Assembly: GCA_031002005.1 (NCBI GenBank)
Contig: JARYHS010013631.1
Location: forward strand, 69,809,832-69,873,831
Length of the DNA: 64,000 nucleotides
Direction of reading: 5' to 3'
Source: Vandiemenella viatica
Taxonomy: Eukaryota > Arthropoda > Insecta > Orthoptera > Morabidae
The notes beneath the pieces were generated by a model that saw only the letters and a list, made by a program, of their open reading frames with translations, did no database searches and was not told the DNA's origin. Positions within the stretch are counted from its first letter, which is position 1. Every line of letters starts with the position of its first letter. A program made the position numbers and the translations under genes. Below are positions 20,696 through 33,739 of this stretch, piece after piece.

Positions 20696-22160
20696 ACATG
20701 AAGGCACATATTCCAGAAATGAAGAGATATTTCAGAGTAAATTTCATTAGGCGGAACTAGAACACCATTGCAGTGAAGATAAAATGGGAAGACCCAAAGA
20801 TATAATAATAAGTGTTTATTGGTTAAAAAAAAAAGTAGAGAATGCTACACTAGGAAGTTGAGGATGCTGAAGTTTGTGAGAAGACAATATAACACAATAA
20901 ACTTGTGGCAAGGCAGTAAGGAGTATATGAAAGATCTAAACTTATAACACCAAACGGAAGGCAGTAATGAAGAATATTACACCTTGAGAAAGAATACCAA
21001 ACAATGCAACTAGTAATTTCTGTGGCTAAGGGGAAAATATCAAAGCAGTAACTGTTCAGCAATAGTAGAAATAAAGACTAGGAAATTAGAAATAGATCCT
21101 GAAGTATTATAACGGAGCCAAGCAGATCCAAAAACCATAATATTGTCACAGGTGTACCAAAGATATGTGTCTATGACACCATATACATAAATTTGGTTGG
21201 ATTGAGTCTGGAGATATGCTGCATACCAGAGGGCTGTAAATGAACCATAGAACCACTGGTTCATAAAGAATGGTATACAAACTGAATTTAAAACTAAGCT
21301 GGTTAGATTGACATCAACAAGTCGTTGAAAAACTTGTTATCCAATTGTTGCAAAACAAATATGAGGTGGCATACTTGTTCAGATTGCAGGGTCTTTTATA
21401 ATACAAACAAGTACTAATTATCAGAAGTTCACTCCTGGTTTTATTGAAACTCACTTAAAAGTCGCTACACCAATACCAACACTTTAGTTAATCAATTTGA
21501 CCATGCAAAACAAAATAACATCAGAGCTTCTTTTCCAATTGTCTTGGCCAACACCACACCAAACAATCACTCCAGCCAAAACTAACTAATTTTGATACAT
21601 CTTCAAAACTTGCCAAAAAAAAAACTTAGTCCAAAATATCTTAATACTATGCCAAAGTGTTCCACACCACCTGCACTACACCTCTGAAATAACTTTCAAT
21701 AGCTTTTTTTTTCCTCACAATTTTTGAGCTTAAAAGTGGTGCAGGCATGTGACTTCACCCAACAGTGCCACAATACAGATGACAATGATAGAGAAGCAAG
21801 GTCATTTATAGTGCACCAGTGACAATCGACAATGCCTCTCAATAGCTCAAGATTTGCTAAATAACTAATCTTATTGAAAATACTTCTTTAAACCCTAAAA
21901 ATGCTTTACCCTAACTCTGAATAGTTCCTAAACATGTTAAACCTAATGATTATACTCCTGCAAACCAATTTTGAGTAACCTTTTTTTTATGAATAAAGCC
22001 CCACATCAGCAAATTACTGTCTCGTCACACAATAACACCAGAACAAATTGCTTTTTAAATTATTAATAAAGATTTAGGAGAGGTTATTCAAGTAAATTTC
22101 ATCTGAGAGACTTTCTGCAAGATATTTAATATGAAATGGACAAGAAGCCAAGTCAGTAGT
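20696..22160. other. Non-coding DNA, possible LINE linker relic
   Basis: CCAGAAATGAAGAGATATTTC at 20712-20732 resembles the LINE linker at 13010-13030, so 20400-20800 may be decayed LINE. The rest is AT-rich and unrecognised. Confidence 0.3.
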
Positions 22161-23590
22161 GTAACAACACTACTGTAGATTCATCAAATTAATTTGATAG
22201 TTTGTTGTTTGCAGAATGGGGGTGAATATGATTAAAACCATTGGAGTCTTGCTGGGAGAAGGAATCCTTTAGAATTAAATTGCAAAGATTCAGGGCAAGA
22301 AATGTGGTATTAAAAGATATGGAAGTGAAAACAAGGGTGCCAAAGTGTAACACATCTTAGAATTTCGCATAACGAAATTAGTTGCTGAGATAGCAGGTTC
22401 AGTTGAAGTATATGGGAACACCCTTTTAAAGACATTTTTATAGTTAATTTTTGATAATATTTCCCAGTAATATGTCCTAAATAAGTATTTGTTCAAGTAT
22501 AAGCAGTAAATTCAATAGTTAAATTCATTTAAACAGCTGATCAGAAACTTAACCTCAGATTTGTATAGGTAGTGTTTGACTTTCATTTAGTTTCAATAAA
22601 CCAAGATATTTCGTTAGTTTAAAAGATGTTTAGGTAGATATATAGCCAGTAGATAATTAGTTTTGTTATTAAAAGATCTTACTTAGAGTCTGAATATGTT
22701 TTAAAGTGATTTGCCGGTTTTGAATTTTATCACGTAATTTTTCCACTCTAAACACGAAGCATTTAGCTATCAGGAAAACAGTTAAGAAGTCAAGTGATAG
22801 AGATAAAGTATCGTAATTTCGGTTTAGATAACATATTAAAGTTTTAGAAAGATTCATGTAACCTAAAGATCGTTTTTGAATATAATTTGATATAGCCAGA
22901 CATGTGATTTAGGTGAAAGTTCGATATTTCAGTCTTTTTCGGGGATTCATGAAAAGAAATTATATTCAGAGTAAAGTTTATTTAAAATTAAAGACTTCTG
23001 TAAAAGATTCATTTCAAAATATTAAAGCATTTTATAGTAATAAAATAAAATGGGTTTTGGCGCGAGTAAGCAATGATGCAATCGCTCGACATTCGCCGAG
23101 GGTGATATCTACAAAAATTCGTAATAAATCAGGGAATTAACTTAGAGGTTCCAAATTTTTACAGTAATAGTTTTTCATTAGGGAAATTTGTTTAGAGGTA
23201 TTTTCAAGTCAATATTCGAAATATTTCAAGACATTAAATTTTATTTTCGAGTTTTAGACCATTTTAAAAAATAGGTAAAATTCTTTATTTGAAATCAGGT
23301 AATAAATGAGCAATAGGAGAATAGAATTAAATTTGTTTCAGCTCGATAGAAGCAATATTTCGGTAGTTATGGCAATCACATCTTTACGACTCTTTTCTGG
23401 CTAAACTATTAAAGTAACAACATTTTTTATAATAACTTAATTCGACGTTTGTAATAATATCTTGCTACTATCAAAATTTCAGAGAGCTAGGATTAATTTT
23501 ACTGTCATGATCAAATTGGATTTCGCAACAGTTGTCAGAAACTGATCAGCTATCGCATCAAATCCTTGGGAAAGTCGAGACAAGGAAGTT
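22161..23590. other. AT-rich non-coding DNA, possible LTR body
   Basis: A TGTAACAAC at about 22164 could be the start of a long terminal repeat whose promoter is at 23606, but no matching second LTR or TG..CA boundary was found. Confidence 0.25.
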
Positions 23591-24040
23591 CACACGGTCC
23601 GATCCTATATATACCTCCCCCTTAGCCTAAGCGCGCCCATTCGTGAAGAACCATTCGTAAAGACGCATTCGTGAACGCACTCTTCTAGAAGCAGCAGTGA
23701 GACGATGTAAACGCGTTATGTCGGGTGGCTAGCTCTGGGCTCGTGGCGCGGCAAACTTTTAGTTTGTTCAACATCAAGTAGAAATTTTGTCAGCTTAGGG
23801 AAGTTTTATTCTGAAGATTCATGTAATTGAGAAGTAATAGTAACGTGGGGTTTCGGTCGTGCTCGAGTGGTCAGTCGAATCTGTAAAATTAAATTTGGAA
23901 AAGTTGTCTGAATGCCTATGCAGTACTTTAACTTTGTAATGTTTTGAAGAATATACTCATCATATCAGAAGTGAACTTTTATCATTGAACTTGAACCTTT
24001 TCCTTAGTTTCTGGTTAAAACTATGGTGGCGACTGTGTGA
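23591..24040 (+). promoter_or_regulatory. Core-promoter-like block with 14-bp triple repeat; possible LTR
   Basis: A TATATATA box lies at 23606-23613. About 25-30 bp downstream, at the expected start site, sit three perfect-length 14-bp units beginning CATTCGT (23638-23651, 23652-23665, 23666-23679). The block is CpG-rich in an AT-rich context. Near 24024 TGGTGGCGACTGTG resembles a tRNA-primer-binding site, so this could be the U3-R-U5 end of an LTR retrotransposon. No gag or pol follows. Confidence 0.35.
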
Positions 24041-27000
24041 AGAACTTAGTACTGCAATTCATTAGGTTTGCACGATCAAAGTTAAGATGCAGCTTGTGCA
24101 GAACCCCAGCACAAGCATGTTGTCTTACAAAAGAGTATTGTACTTGAGTAAAAAAAAAAAACTTAAATTTAAAACTGTAAACTGAAGAATGACAACCAAT
24201 GAAACCTGTTTTGACAATGGAGATTGGAACCAAATTAATTATTCAATGGAAACAGGGGGGAGGGGGAAGTTGTACAACTTGTGAGAACAATGTAAAGGAA
24301 TAATTGGTTATTTTTTTCATTATTTTACAACTTAATACAATTCTAAACCTCTTCATCATACACGCCTATCATGAATTACATTCTGAACTATCTGGTTCAA
24401 AAATTCTAATTGTTTTTCTACATGCTCTGAACACTTTACAAACAAATAAACAAGGTTCACTTCTGCATATCGGTTGAAGCTCCTGACCTAATACTTTGTT
24501 CAGGCCCTTCAATAATTTCTCTGCATTTTCACACTTGCAGGTAATAGAATATCATCATAAACAATCCATAAATTTCATTTCTTCTTTCCCTGAACTCTTA
24601 TCACACTAAAATGATTCTTTGAAATCATTGACATCACAGAAAATTTAACATTTTAAAATTATTGTACATATATTGTGTGTTAAACACCTTTCACTGCATT
24701 CAAAGCCTATAGACTTCTTACTTTTTCAGTGACTGCTAACTAGCAAACACTTACTATTTTCAGCAGTGCCTTGTTGGAGAGGTCTGATTTTGCACAGACA
24801 CAGAGTTTCTAAGTTCTACAAAATGTGGTCAGAGAAATCGAAGTATATTATACAGATAATACTACTGTACAGGTAATCATCATTTTCTAAGAATTTTGAT
24901 GAGTGAAAGTACTGCTAAGTAATGCAATCAGTTCTGTGTGAACAAAGACAAAACATCAATTTTGTCACTTCTGTACCCAATCTAAATGGTCCATGGTACC
25001 ATATGGAAGGATGGTACACTCATGCTGAATCCCCCAAGTTCCTTGCTAACAGTTCTAACCCAGAATTATTATTATATTTTCTTAATTTTATTTTATTTTT
25101 AAAAAAGAAGTCTGCCACTTGTGGTTCGATGATGGGATTGTTTATTTACTATAGGGGTACACGGTTCATTGCAATAGTTTAGATTAAATTAATTCTAATG
25201 GGCTGCTATGACAGCTGTATGGTGATAATTAATTAGAATAGAGTTTTTTTTAACATTTTTCTTATCATGTCAAAAGAAAAATTCCCATGCCCCTGCGACA
25301 ATTTAATTATTAAAAAGATGAATCCCTATTTCTCAGAGGAAATTCACTGACCATGTGATGCTAGAATAAAGGATTTCAACTCTTAGAAATGGAGAAATAG
25401 AAATAGTATTTTCAATGCTGTAGAGCTAGAGTATCATCCATACAGGAGACAAAGCTACATGGCACCCCCACACCTCTCTGCTGGGGAGGGTATGTTCCCG
25501 TATTTGGGAATCTATATACTGAATGATGGTTTATAATTGACTATTAATTATTGCATTTAGAGCCACATAATAAGTTTGCTTTAGTTATATGCCACAGTCC
25601 TGTCAATGGTTTTACATGTAAGGTGATTATTAATTTGGTGGATTGTGAATTATTTGGTTGAAGACTTGTGATTATTTATGTGAAACTATAATGTTCCTTA
25701 ATGTCAGGTCACCAGCTAACCTGCAATAACTGTTCAGCCTCCTGCACAAGTCTGACCATGAATCCGTTGGCTATTAAAATGAATGGCCACAAACGCTAAG
25801 CAGCCAGTATCTTTTCTTGGATTGTGGTACCAACAATTTTAATCTTTCCTTCTCCATTGTGCTTTCAGAAGCCTCCCAAACAGAAGCAATTTCTCTTAAT
25901 TCAGAAGGTGGGAACTGGCTTATCAGTACAAGCTGGATACCAGGCCCACTGGGTTTCAACTGAAGATAGCACTCAGAAATCTTCTTTTTTTCCCTTCTAT
26001 CTCTCCCCCCCCCTCCCCCATCTTCTCTTCCCAATATGAAGCACCACTCACAAGAGCTGTTATGTAAATTAGTGTATAAAACTTTCGAATTTCTGTTCTT
26101 TTAATTCTTTTTTTTTTTTTTTTACCTTGTATCCTATTTATCATGTGAAAAAAACTTTTAATATTGGCTGCTATTTCTTTCCATTGGCCCTTGACATGTT
26201 TCTGTGATATAGTTTCCAATTTTACAATGTTCAGGTTTATGCTTTTCAATCCCCACTCTACACTCCCTGCCATTTCAATGTTTCCCACAACATTAGGCAC
26301 CTACTAACAGGAAGAGCATCCAGCTAGCTGCTAGCTGTCATCATGCAGCAGCCATCTTATTCTATGGTTGAGGAAGGAACAAAACCCAAAATATAAAATG
26401 GTCAATGTAAGTAAAATGGCTATTTGGGTTTTCACACAATTCCTGTAAGTAGTGATTATTCTCCTAGCCAAATGTTTTATGCCATATATACAAGAATACG
26501 AAAAATTGTATATCTGAAAGAAGAACAAAAAGAAAAAGAATAAATAATTTTTTTAAATAAAAATAAATTATATATTTAGAATGTTGATTTATTGCCCTTG
26601 CTTCCTATTTTCTAGAACTTTCAGTTTCAACAATATAAGCAAAGGTAGTAATTCTTGCAATTATGCTACAATTTTTGTTTGAAATTTCCTTTTTGTAATG
26701 TTTTTCTTGTTATTGTCTGCATTTTGTTTTATCTATATGTCGCTTAAGTATGCAAAAGTATCCAAATTTCTTTGAGCTATGCAAAGGATAACTAGTTTAT
26801 TAATGATAAAAATTGTTTTGTATCTTAAAAAATAAGGAATGATAGGAAAGTTAAATCTATCACTCATGACAAATGAAGGCAGAAAGGATGTGATGAACAC
26901 ACAAACACACTTTGCAATATTATGTAATAAAAGCCTAAATTATTACTTATTTACTTTTACTTTCTCAAATTTTTGTTATGAACATATTTAATATATTTTT

Positions 27001-28224
27001 CTGCACTTTTTGTAACATTTTGCATTCTCAGGCGCTAGCTCCAATTCACTGTCTTCCTCTCCCTATCCTCTGTTTGAATTTACCCTCACCATGTTTGTGA
27101 CTAACGGTCATTCTGTGAAACAGCCTCCCACACCACCCTCCCTCCTTGATTTTCTCCTGTTGACAAAGAGCCAAGTCTCGAAATTTTCATTGTTTTTCCT
27201 GTGTTTTGTGCTTATTTATGTGTTCACCCCATGATACCATCATCTAAGGTAAGTGGTGGTTCATTTCGCTATCCCTTTTTTTTTTTTTAAAAAAACCTTA
27301 ATTATGTATACAAATGAGAGACGGGCAAGGGGATCAGATGTGTTCACTTTGAAACTCACCAAATCAGGAAAGCCAGACATCAACAAAGCTAGACACTGTG
27401 TCACAAAGTATGAGGGGATAGCAATGCTGGAGAGAGAAGTAGAAAATTGATAATTATGGAAAAGCATATCCCCTAGAAAATGCCATAATAATAATAATAA
27501 TAAACAATTTTGATCAGGAAAATTTATATAAAATAAACTAAAATATGTAAATTAAAATAAGTAATGGTTTACTGGTGGGCTGAACGGAAGGATATGCTGG
27601 TACTTAGTTCTCACTGTAAAACGGTTGTTAAGGTTGTAAGAGTTGTGAGAACAAACATGGGACATTGCTGAATGGTCTACATTGCCAGTGTAAACTGTTT
27701 GCCTTTGGCTGTTCATCCTGCTGTGCATTTGGCTGGTTTTGAAGCCATACAGTGAAGGCAGGCAAGTTGATAAATTAGATGCGTAAGTTTCTCAAGTGGC
27801 ATGTTGGTTAATAGGATAAAATTGCACTATGGTAGGAAATGGAATATGGTGGGTAGTAGCAGCCAGATACATTCAAAAGGTTTTATAGCAAGGTCTGTTG
27901 CATGGGAAAGATCCATGCGATAGTCCAGGAGCACCAAAAGGTGAATATTTATGTATAAAGATGAACTCAAGATTGAGTGGTCTGCTGAAGCACATATAAG
28001 GGGCTGGAGTTTGTAAAGAATGAGCATTTTAGAGAAAGCACACAAAGAAATTCCCACAGTAAAGGATCATAATTATTTCGTTTCTTGAATAGGTAAACCA
28101 AGTACTCGCTGATATTAGTTATGGTGTCAATAATTGAGATTGTGTAGCTTCTAGCAGGTATTATTGTTTGAGGGGAAAACTATTTTTATTTCTAAATTGA
28201 GAACAGTGAGTTTGCACTATTGAG
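24041..28224. other. AT-rich non-coding DNA
   Basis: No gene or classified repeat is supported. It contains pyrimidine tracts (25980-26020, 26108-26122), an ATA repeat near 27487, and an unrecognised 114-codon minus frame at 25956-26300. Nothing points to a function. Confidence 0.4.
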
Positions 28225-28226
28225 TA

Positions 28227-29395
28227 CGAGGGTCTTTCAAGAAGTCCTTTAAAAAACTAGATTTTTTACTATATTTTCTCCTTTCAGTTCTATACACTTT
28301 TCCAGATGCTTCTTTAAACTTCTCTATGCCCTCCGAAAAGTAGGATTTTGTAAGTTCTGCAAAATAGGCAACTGTTTAGGTGATGACCTTGTTTGACATG
28401 AACCATAGTCCACTGAGTGAATTTTTTAAAATTTGGAAATAGAAAAAGTGTTGGGGGAATCTGGCAAATATGGTGGATGCTGTAATAATTCGAACTTTAA
28501 TTACATAATTTTAATAGTCAAAACTATGAAGGTGTGCACCTGTGCATCGTACTGATGGAAGAGGATTATTTTCTTTTTTAAATGATGCTTTTCATCGATT
28601 TCTTCACCCAACGGGTGTAATACTGACATAAATTAAGCTCCAGTTATTTTTTACCCCTTTTCCAAGTTATTGATGTAAATGATTCTGTGTCCATCCCAAA
28701 AAATTGTGGCCATCACCTTGCCAGCCAATTTCGCCATCTTTACCTTTTTCCGAGCCTGTTTGCTTTCAAAAATGTACTCTTTGGACCATTCCTTAGTTTC
28801 TGGAGTGTAGTAGTGTGTCCATATTTCATTCACAACTATGTATCGATGCAGAAACTGGTTAGGGTTGCGACAGAAAAGTGCCAAAACAGCCTCAGAGTCG
28901 ACTGCAAAATTTTCCTTATTCTCTAATAAAAATTTTCACACCTAATTATTTGTGGAAAATCGAATATATTGTGCCTCGTGATATTCCTGTGGCCGCTACT
29001 ATTTTGCACACTTTGATTCATCGATCACAGAACCATATCGTGGGTTTTGTTGTTGATTTATGGGCCATGTTTAAACTCATTTACCCAATTGCGAACAGTT
29101 GCAAATGCAGGAGCAGATGTACCGTGAACTTCAGTAAACACAACTTTGATCTCTTTCAGTTTTAAGTCTTTTAAATAAAAGTGTTGAATCACTAACTGGA
29201 ACTCTGTATTTTTCATTTTTCTAAATGACCAATACCCGTTTGCTTAAATAAATAATGACAATGAAACCACATGATGGAACTAGCTGAGAATTTATCCGCT
29301 AATTAGTGAGTAATGATGCTAAATAAATAGAAATAATTTTTGATACTATGTGTGGCATCTTTTGTATTTTCTAAGTACTTATTGAACAACCCTCA
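28227..29395 (-). mobile_element. mariner element, decayed copy 1
   Basis: This 1169-bp Tc1/mariner element is flanked by TA (28225-28226 and 29396-29397). Inverted ends are CGAGGGTCTTTCAAGAAGTC and, reverse-complemented, TGAGGGTTGTTCAATAAGTA. Length and TA target are standard for mariner. The transposase is on the minus strand and broken. Confidence 0.85.
28651..29200 (-). pseudogene. mariner transposase, broken
   Basis: The N-terminal helix-turn-helix part is readable at about 29180-29050: FYLKDLKLKEIKVVF and HGTSAPAFATVRNWVNEF. The first catalytic region lies at 28884-28651: NEIWTHYYTPETKEWSKE, then KKVKMAKLAGKVMATIFWDG. In active mariners this reads DE.W, so the first catalytic Asp is Asn here. 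The third-Asp region (YSPDL) is not recognisable. Several stops and frameshifts occur between the pieces. Non-functional. Confidence 0.85.
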
Positions 29396-29397
29396 TA

Positions 29398-30425
29398 ACA
29401 AAAGGGAAGCAATGGTACCTCTCCCATCGTTATGATACAGCTACAGTTGATAGTCTAAGCAGCAGCCATTTGTAATCTCGATGAAGAATGTCATGGGCAT
29501 TCCACCACACTGTCAGTGACCACAATCATTAATGCAGATAGACAACATCTAGTAACAGGTCGGACTTACTGTTCTTGGTTGGTGATGGCTAGGGATGGGA
29601 CCAGAGTGCCTCATATTGCACATCCTTCTGAATTTACTAATGTTTTTATATACTTACCTATGTAGATTTTTGTTTAGCGCTTCAGTCACACTGTACCATG
29701 ATATTAAAATTTTAAATATGAAGCATCTAACAATGAAGCATCTTAATAAACCATTAGAGTACTTCCGTCTAATCCATGGCTGGCCTGCAATGCTCTGCTG
29801 AGTATAAGAGGTTAGGCTATAGCCCATGGGTTCCTGTTGAGTACCTATTTCCTCTTACTGTTCAGTTAGTGATGACCATGTTATGAAACAAATTAAATTA
29901 AATATGTATTTCTCACAAGAGCATAAGATACAATTTATTTGTTATATCTTATCTATTTTTGAAGAAGTAAAAAAAAATAACCATATAAGGTTTCTAATTT
30001 CTTTACTGTCACTATGTATTGAATGGTCTTCATGTATACTGTACTTTACGTTCTTTTGTTCCTTTAGAATGTTAGAAAGTGACATTTTTTTTTTCTGGCT
30101 AACAGTTACTATGAATTTCTTATGGAGTACTACTAAAGGTTCAGACCCCAAGTTAATTTCAAAGTAATTCATCTATCGGTCTAATGCTACTAAATTTATT
30201 GTTTCCAATAGTGTTCCATCCTATGGTATAGAACAGTTTGTGTAAAAATGAGTAATAAGATCTTTTAATTCCTTGCTTAATATAGTAAATAAGTATTGCT
30301 TCAGACTGTATCCCCAATAAGTGTTTTTTTTTTTTTTTTATCTATCATGATACTTTAAAATCTGTATAATGTTAATAAGAGGCATAAACTCTCTCTCTTT
30401 TTTAACTATCAAATTTTTCCATATC
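29398..30425. other. AT-rich non-coding DNA
   Basis: Nothing recognised. Confidence 0.45.
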
Positions 30426-30433
30426 CTTTCACT

Positions 30434-30795
30434 CAGTGGCGTAGCTAGGTCAACAAGGGCCCCGGTGCAAAAAATTTATTTTGGGCCCTCAGGCCAGACG
30501 GGCGACCTTTTTTTTTTTTTTTTTGCTTTGTGTGATGGTAAGGCTCCCCCCCCCCCCCCCGAGCAGCGAGGGCCCTTAGTGACGGGGGCTCCTGTGTTCT
30601 CAAGGGCCCCTTAGACAACGGTAGAGCTAAAAAAAAAGGTCGCCAGTTTGCCGTGAAGGCTCCTGGAACCTCTAAACTGCGCTTGAGGGCCCCTAGAGGT
30701 GCGCTTAGGGGCCCCTTGAGGTATGCTTGGGGGCCCCCTGAGCGTGAGGGCCCTGGTGCACTGCACCGCCTAGCCCCATAGTAGCTACGCCCCTG
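30434..30795. mobile_element. hAT-type MITE, family CAGTGGCGTAGCTA, full copy
   Basis: The element is 362 bp long. Left end CAGTGGCGTAGCTAGGTC, right end TAGTAGCTACGCCCCTG, with a perfect 8-bp duplication CTTTCACT at 30426-30433 and 30796-30803. The interior has repeated GGGCCC/GGGGCCCC blocks spaced ~30 bp apart, poly-T and poly-C runs, and no coding sequence. This is the best-preserved copy of its family here. Confidence 0.9.
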
Positions 30796-30803
30796 CTTTC
30801 ACT

Positions 30804-31964
30804 CATATCCTTTGAAACAAGACCTTATAATGAACTTCAAAGATTACACCCTCAAAGGATGTTTATGTCAATTATATATTGGCTTTGTCTGTTGTTTCTA
30901 CATAGTCGAACTAAAATAGGAAATTCAATTACAAATAATCTGCGACTAGTTCACATTAGAGTAATTCTTCCCCCTTTGAATTTGCCTGTTAGTATGTTGA
31001 ATAATCATAGCCAAATCTGTTGTGCAGCATCCTCATTCTAAAGTAATTTGACATTTTTGCTGTACTTCCAGCAAATTGTGAATAATATGATATCTTGAGT
31101 GGACAATTTGTGATGCAGTGTTTTCTCGCACATAGTAACTTCTAATAAAACCATATTTACATTTTTTTGGTTGTATCCCTTCCTAACTTCAAAGATTGAT
31201 TCTACATTAGCATCTTGTTCAAAGTCAACATTTTTAATTCGATCATCACTAACCAGAAAATTTTTCTTAGCATTTCACATTGGATTTCTTCCATTTGAAT
31301 TCTTTGAATTTCTTCTGAATCCCCCAGAATCAACAAATCAGCAGTTTCGTTGTCACCATGCCAGGCATATGATTTAACAATTAGTTAAAATTTATGGGGT
31401 AGTTAAATTCAGCAAAATAATGTTATGGATAAAAGCATTTGTGTGGCAATATCATGCTAAAGCAGCATTAAAAGTGTATAAATGGGGATGTATGAGCTGA
31501 ATCTCATGCATGTAGAATTCTGTACTCTACCTAAAAACATCTCAAATGTGTTAAGTCAGATGGTAGTCACTTTACAAAGAAATCAAAAGCAAGACATTTT
31601 CAGGTTAAGTAGTGGTCTCTGGTCCTCAACTCTACAACACTGTTCTGTTACACACAAGTAGCACCATAATGCCACACACTGCTAATACTATTGTCCAGTG
31701 GTAATTGTATATTATTTCTAAAAGATTTTTTTAATCAATTGCTGTTAGATAACAGCACTACATATCTCAGAGATATGTATATGTTGTGTGCATTTTGTTC
31801 TACTTAATTGTATTCCAGTTTGCTATTCAGCGTATTTTATTTTTGAAATTTATGCATGGGTCATCTAGTCAATAATATTATAGGTACTTCAGAGTGCAAT
31901 GCATGTTAAATGAGATGCATGTGGAAAATTAGCCTCAAGTTAGCAACATTTGCTTATTTGCTAA
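30804..31964. other. AT-rich non-coding DNA
   Basis: Nothing recognised. Confidence 0.45.
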
Positions 31965-32035
31965 CAACTAGCACAGGATAGGAAGAAGTGGAGGATTGCA
32001 TCAAACCAATCGAAAGACTGATGACAGCGTTTCCA
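31965..32035 (+). mobile_element. RTE-type LINE 3' end fragment
   Basis: GGATTGCATCAAACCAATCG followed by AAAGACTGATGACAG is the plus-strand version of the sequence at 9099-9197. Confidence 0.45.
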
Positions 32036-32952
32036 GGATTTCTTTTTAAATCCAAAATAGTCAATACTGTGAACAAATTTAAAGATCCTAAGTAATCGTT
32101 TTTGCAACAGACCAAAATTAAAAACTTTTAGGACCATTCATGACTATTTTCAAGTGTAAATATAAAAACAAGAATTAGTTCTCTACTTGAGCACTAAACA
32201 CCATAGGAAAGAATTTTTTTAAAACCCTTTTTATTATCTAACCAACTCTTGAAACTGGCACTGTTGTGAGAACAATGTGGTGCAGGTACATGCACAAACA
32301 AAAAGTCTCCCTTTAATTCTCTGATCAGCTGCTCTCCCCCATATCCCTTCCCCTTTCCAAAATTGAATGTTTAGTGCATGAATGGACTCTTAATTGATCT
32401 AGACAATACATGGTTATTATACCTTTAAACTGATGTTAATCCAGAGTAAGAAATAATACATGGAAGTATAAATAATTTATGAGTTATTAAGAAGGTAAAT
32501 TTCTAAAATTTAATAAAAAAATTACTTTCCAAATTTTTTTCTAATTTAACTAATATTTCAAAAAAAAGCAATTAGCTCAAACTTTGGCATGTATTTATTT
32601 TTGGTAATATCTTGGGTATGTAAAAATCACAATTTGCCAGTTCAATCATTCATCTCTCACTCAATACAGCATTTTGTTTACAAGTTTTAGATTCAATCTA
32701 AAACAAAGGTAAAGATATGTTGGGAAACTGCCATAGAAGCACATGCTTCATTGCAGTTAAATTGTCTTACTCAAACAGTTTGAATATAATTTCCCAACTA
32801 CTGTCCTAATTAGAAATTATTTCAGTGTTTATGGTAAACTGTTCAGCATTCGCTCTGTAATATATAAGGTTAGCCTAAATGATTTGTGTTTGAAAACACT
32901 ATTGGAAAGTATACGACGTACAATGACGAGATACATGAAAAGATATATAAAC
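32036..32952. other. AT-rich non-coding DNA
   Basis: Nothing recognised. Confidence 0.45.
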
Positions 32953-32960
32953 TTGCCAAC

Positions 32961-33254
32961 CAGGGGCGGATCGAGCATTTTGGTTTGGGGGGGGGGCTTG
33001 AGCGGACTTTGGTTTTGGGGGGGGGGGCTTGGCTTGAGTGAATTTTGGTTCAGAGGGCTCGCCTTCAATGGATTTTGGTTTTTTTGGGGGGGGGGCTTGA
33101 GTCGACCATGGGGCTAGTCTTTATAGCCTCCTCAGGCCTCAAATCCGTAGAGCTAAAAAAAAAAATCTCAAAATTGCAATGTTGGGGTGGACCCAGATAC
33201 TTTGGGGGGGAGGGTTTGAGCCCCCTAGCCCCCCCTCCCCTGGATCCGCCCCTG
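32961..33254. mobile_element. hAT-type MITE, family CAGGGGCGGATCC, copy 2
   Basis: The element is 294 bp long. Ends are CAGGGGCGGATCGAGC / CTGGATCCGCCCCTG, with a perfect 8-bp duplication TTGCCAAC at 32953-32960 and 33255-33262. The left half repeats a G-rich TTTTGGTTTGGGGGG-type module about four times, and the right half has poly-C. It is the same family as 385-665. Confidence 0.88.
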
Positions 33255-33262
33255 TTGCCAAC

Positions 33263-33739
33263 TTTAAAAACATACTTGGTGTCTGGTGTGCAAGCTAGAT
33301 GGCAGCAGTGGACTAGATGTAAATGCAGGTGAAGAGTTTTTGTCAGAATATGTGAAGTGTTCTTCAGCTACAAATGTGGAGTGTGCATTCATATGAATAT
33401 CTGCACCTAGTCAGCAAATTTTACTTTGGTTTTGCCCATTTTGTGACACTGGTTGTCTGTGTAAGACAAAGTTTATGTACACCCTATGCCAACAACACTG
33501 CAAGAATTACAGCAACATATCACTACTGTGACACTTGCTGATAGAAATGTGCTATCGAATCTATGGACGGATCTGGACCACCACTTGGATGTGTTTGGGG
33601 TGACTAAGGGTGTACACATTCAACGTGTATAGTATGTACCAGAAACTGCGAGTTTATGTATCTTTCGTGTATCAATCTTGTTTGTAGGTCGTATACTTTT
33701 CAATACATTGCATTTTGAAACATGATTAATCATATCCCA
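33263..33739. other. Non-coding DNA
   Basis: Nothing recognised. Confidence 0.4.

Noticed and set aside
22161..24040. Complete LTR retrotransposon
   Set aside because: No second LTR, no gag/pol and no clear boundaries; kept only as a possible promoter/LTR fragment.
25956..26300. 114-codon minus frame
   Set aside because: Low-complexity Lys and poly-T derived parts, no recognisable domain, no splice context.
31960..32040. Independent gene fragment
   Set aside because: It matches the reverse complement of 9099-9197, so it is a dispersed LINE end.
32884..33332. Gly/Trp-rich plus-strand frames
   Set aside because: They read through the G-runs of the hAT MITE at 32961-33254.
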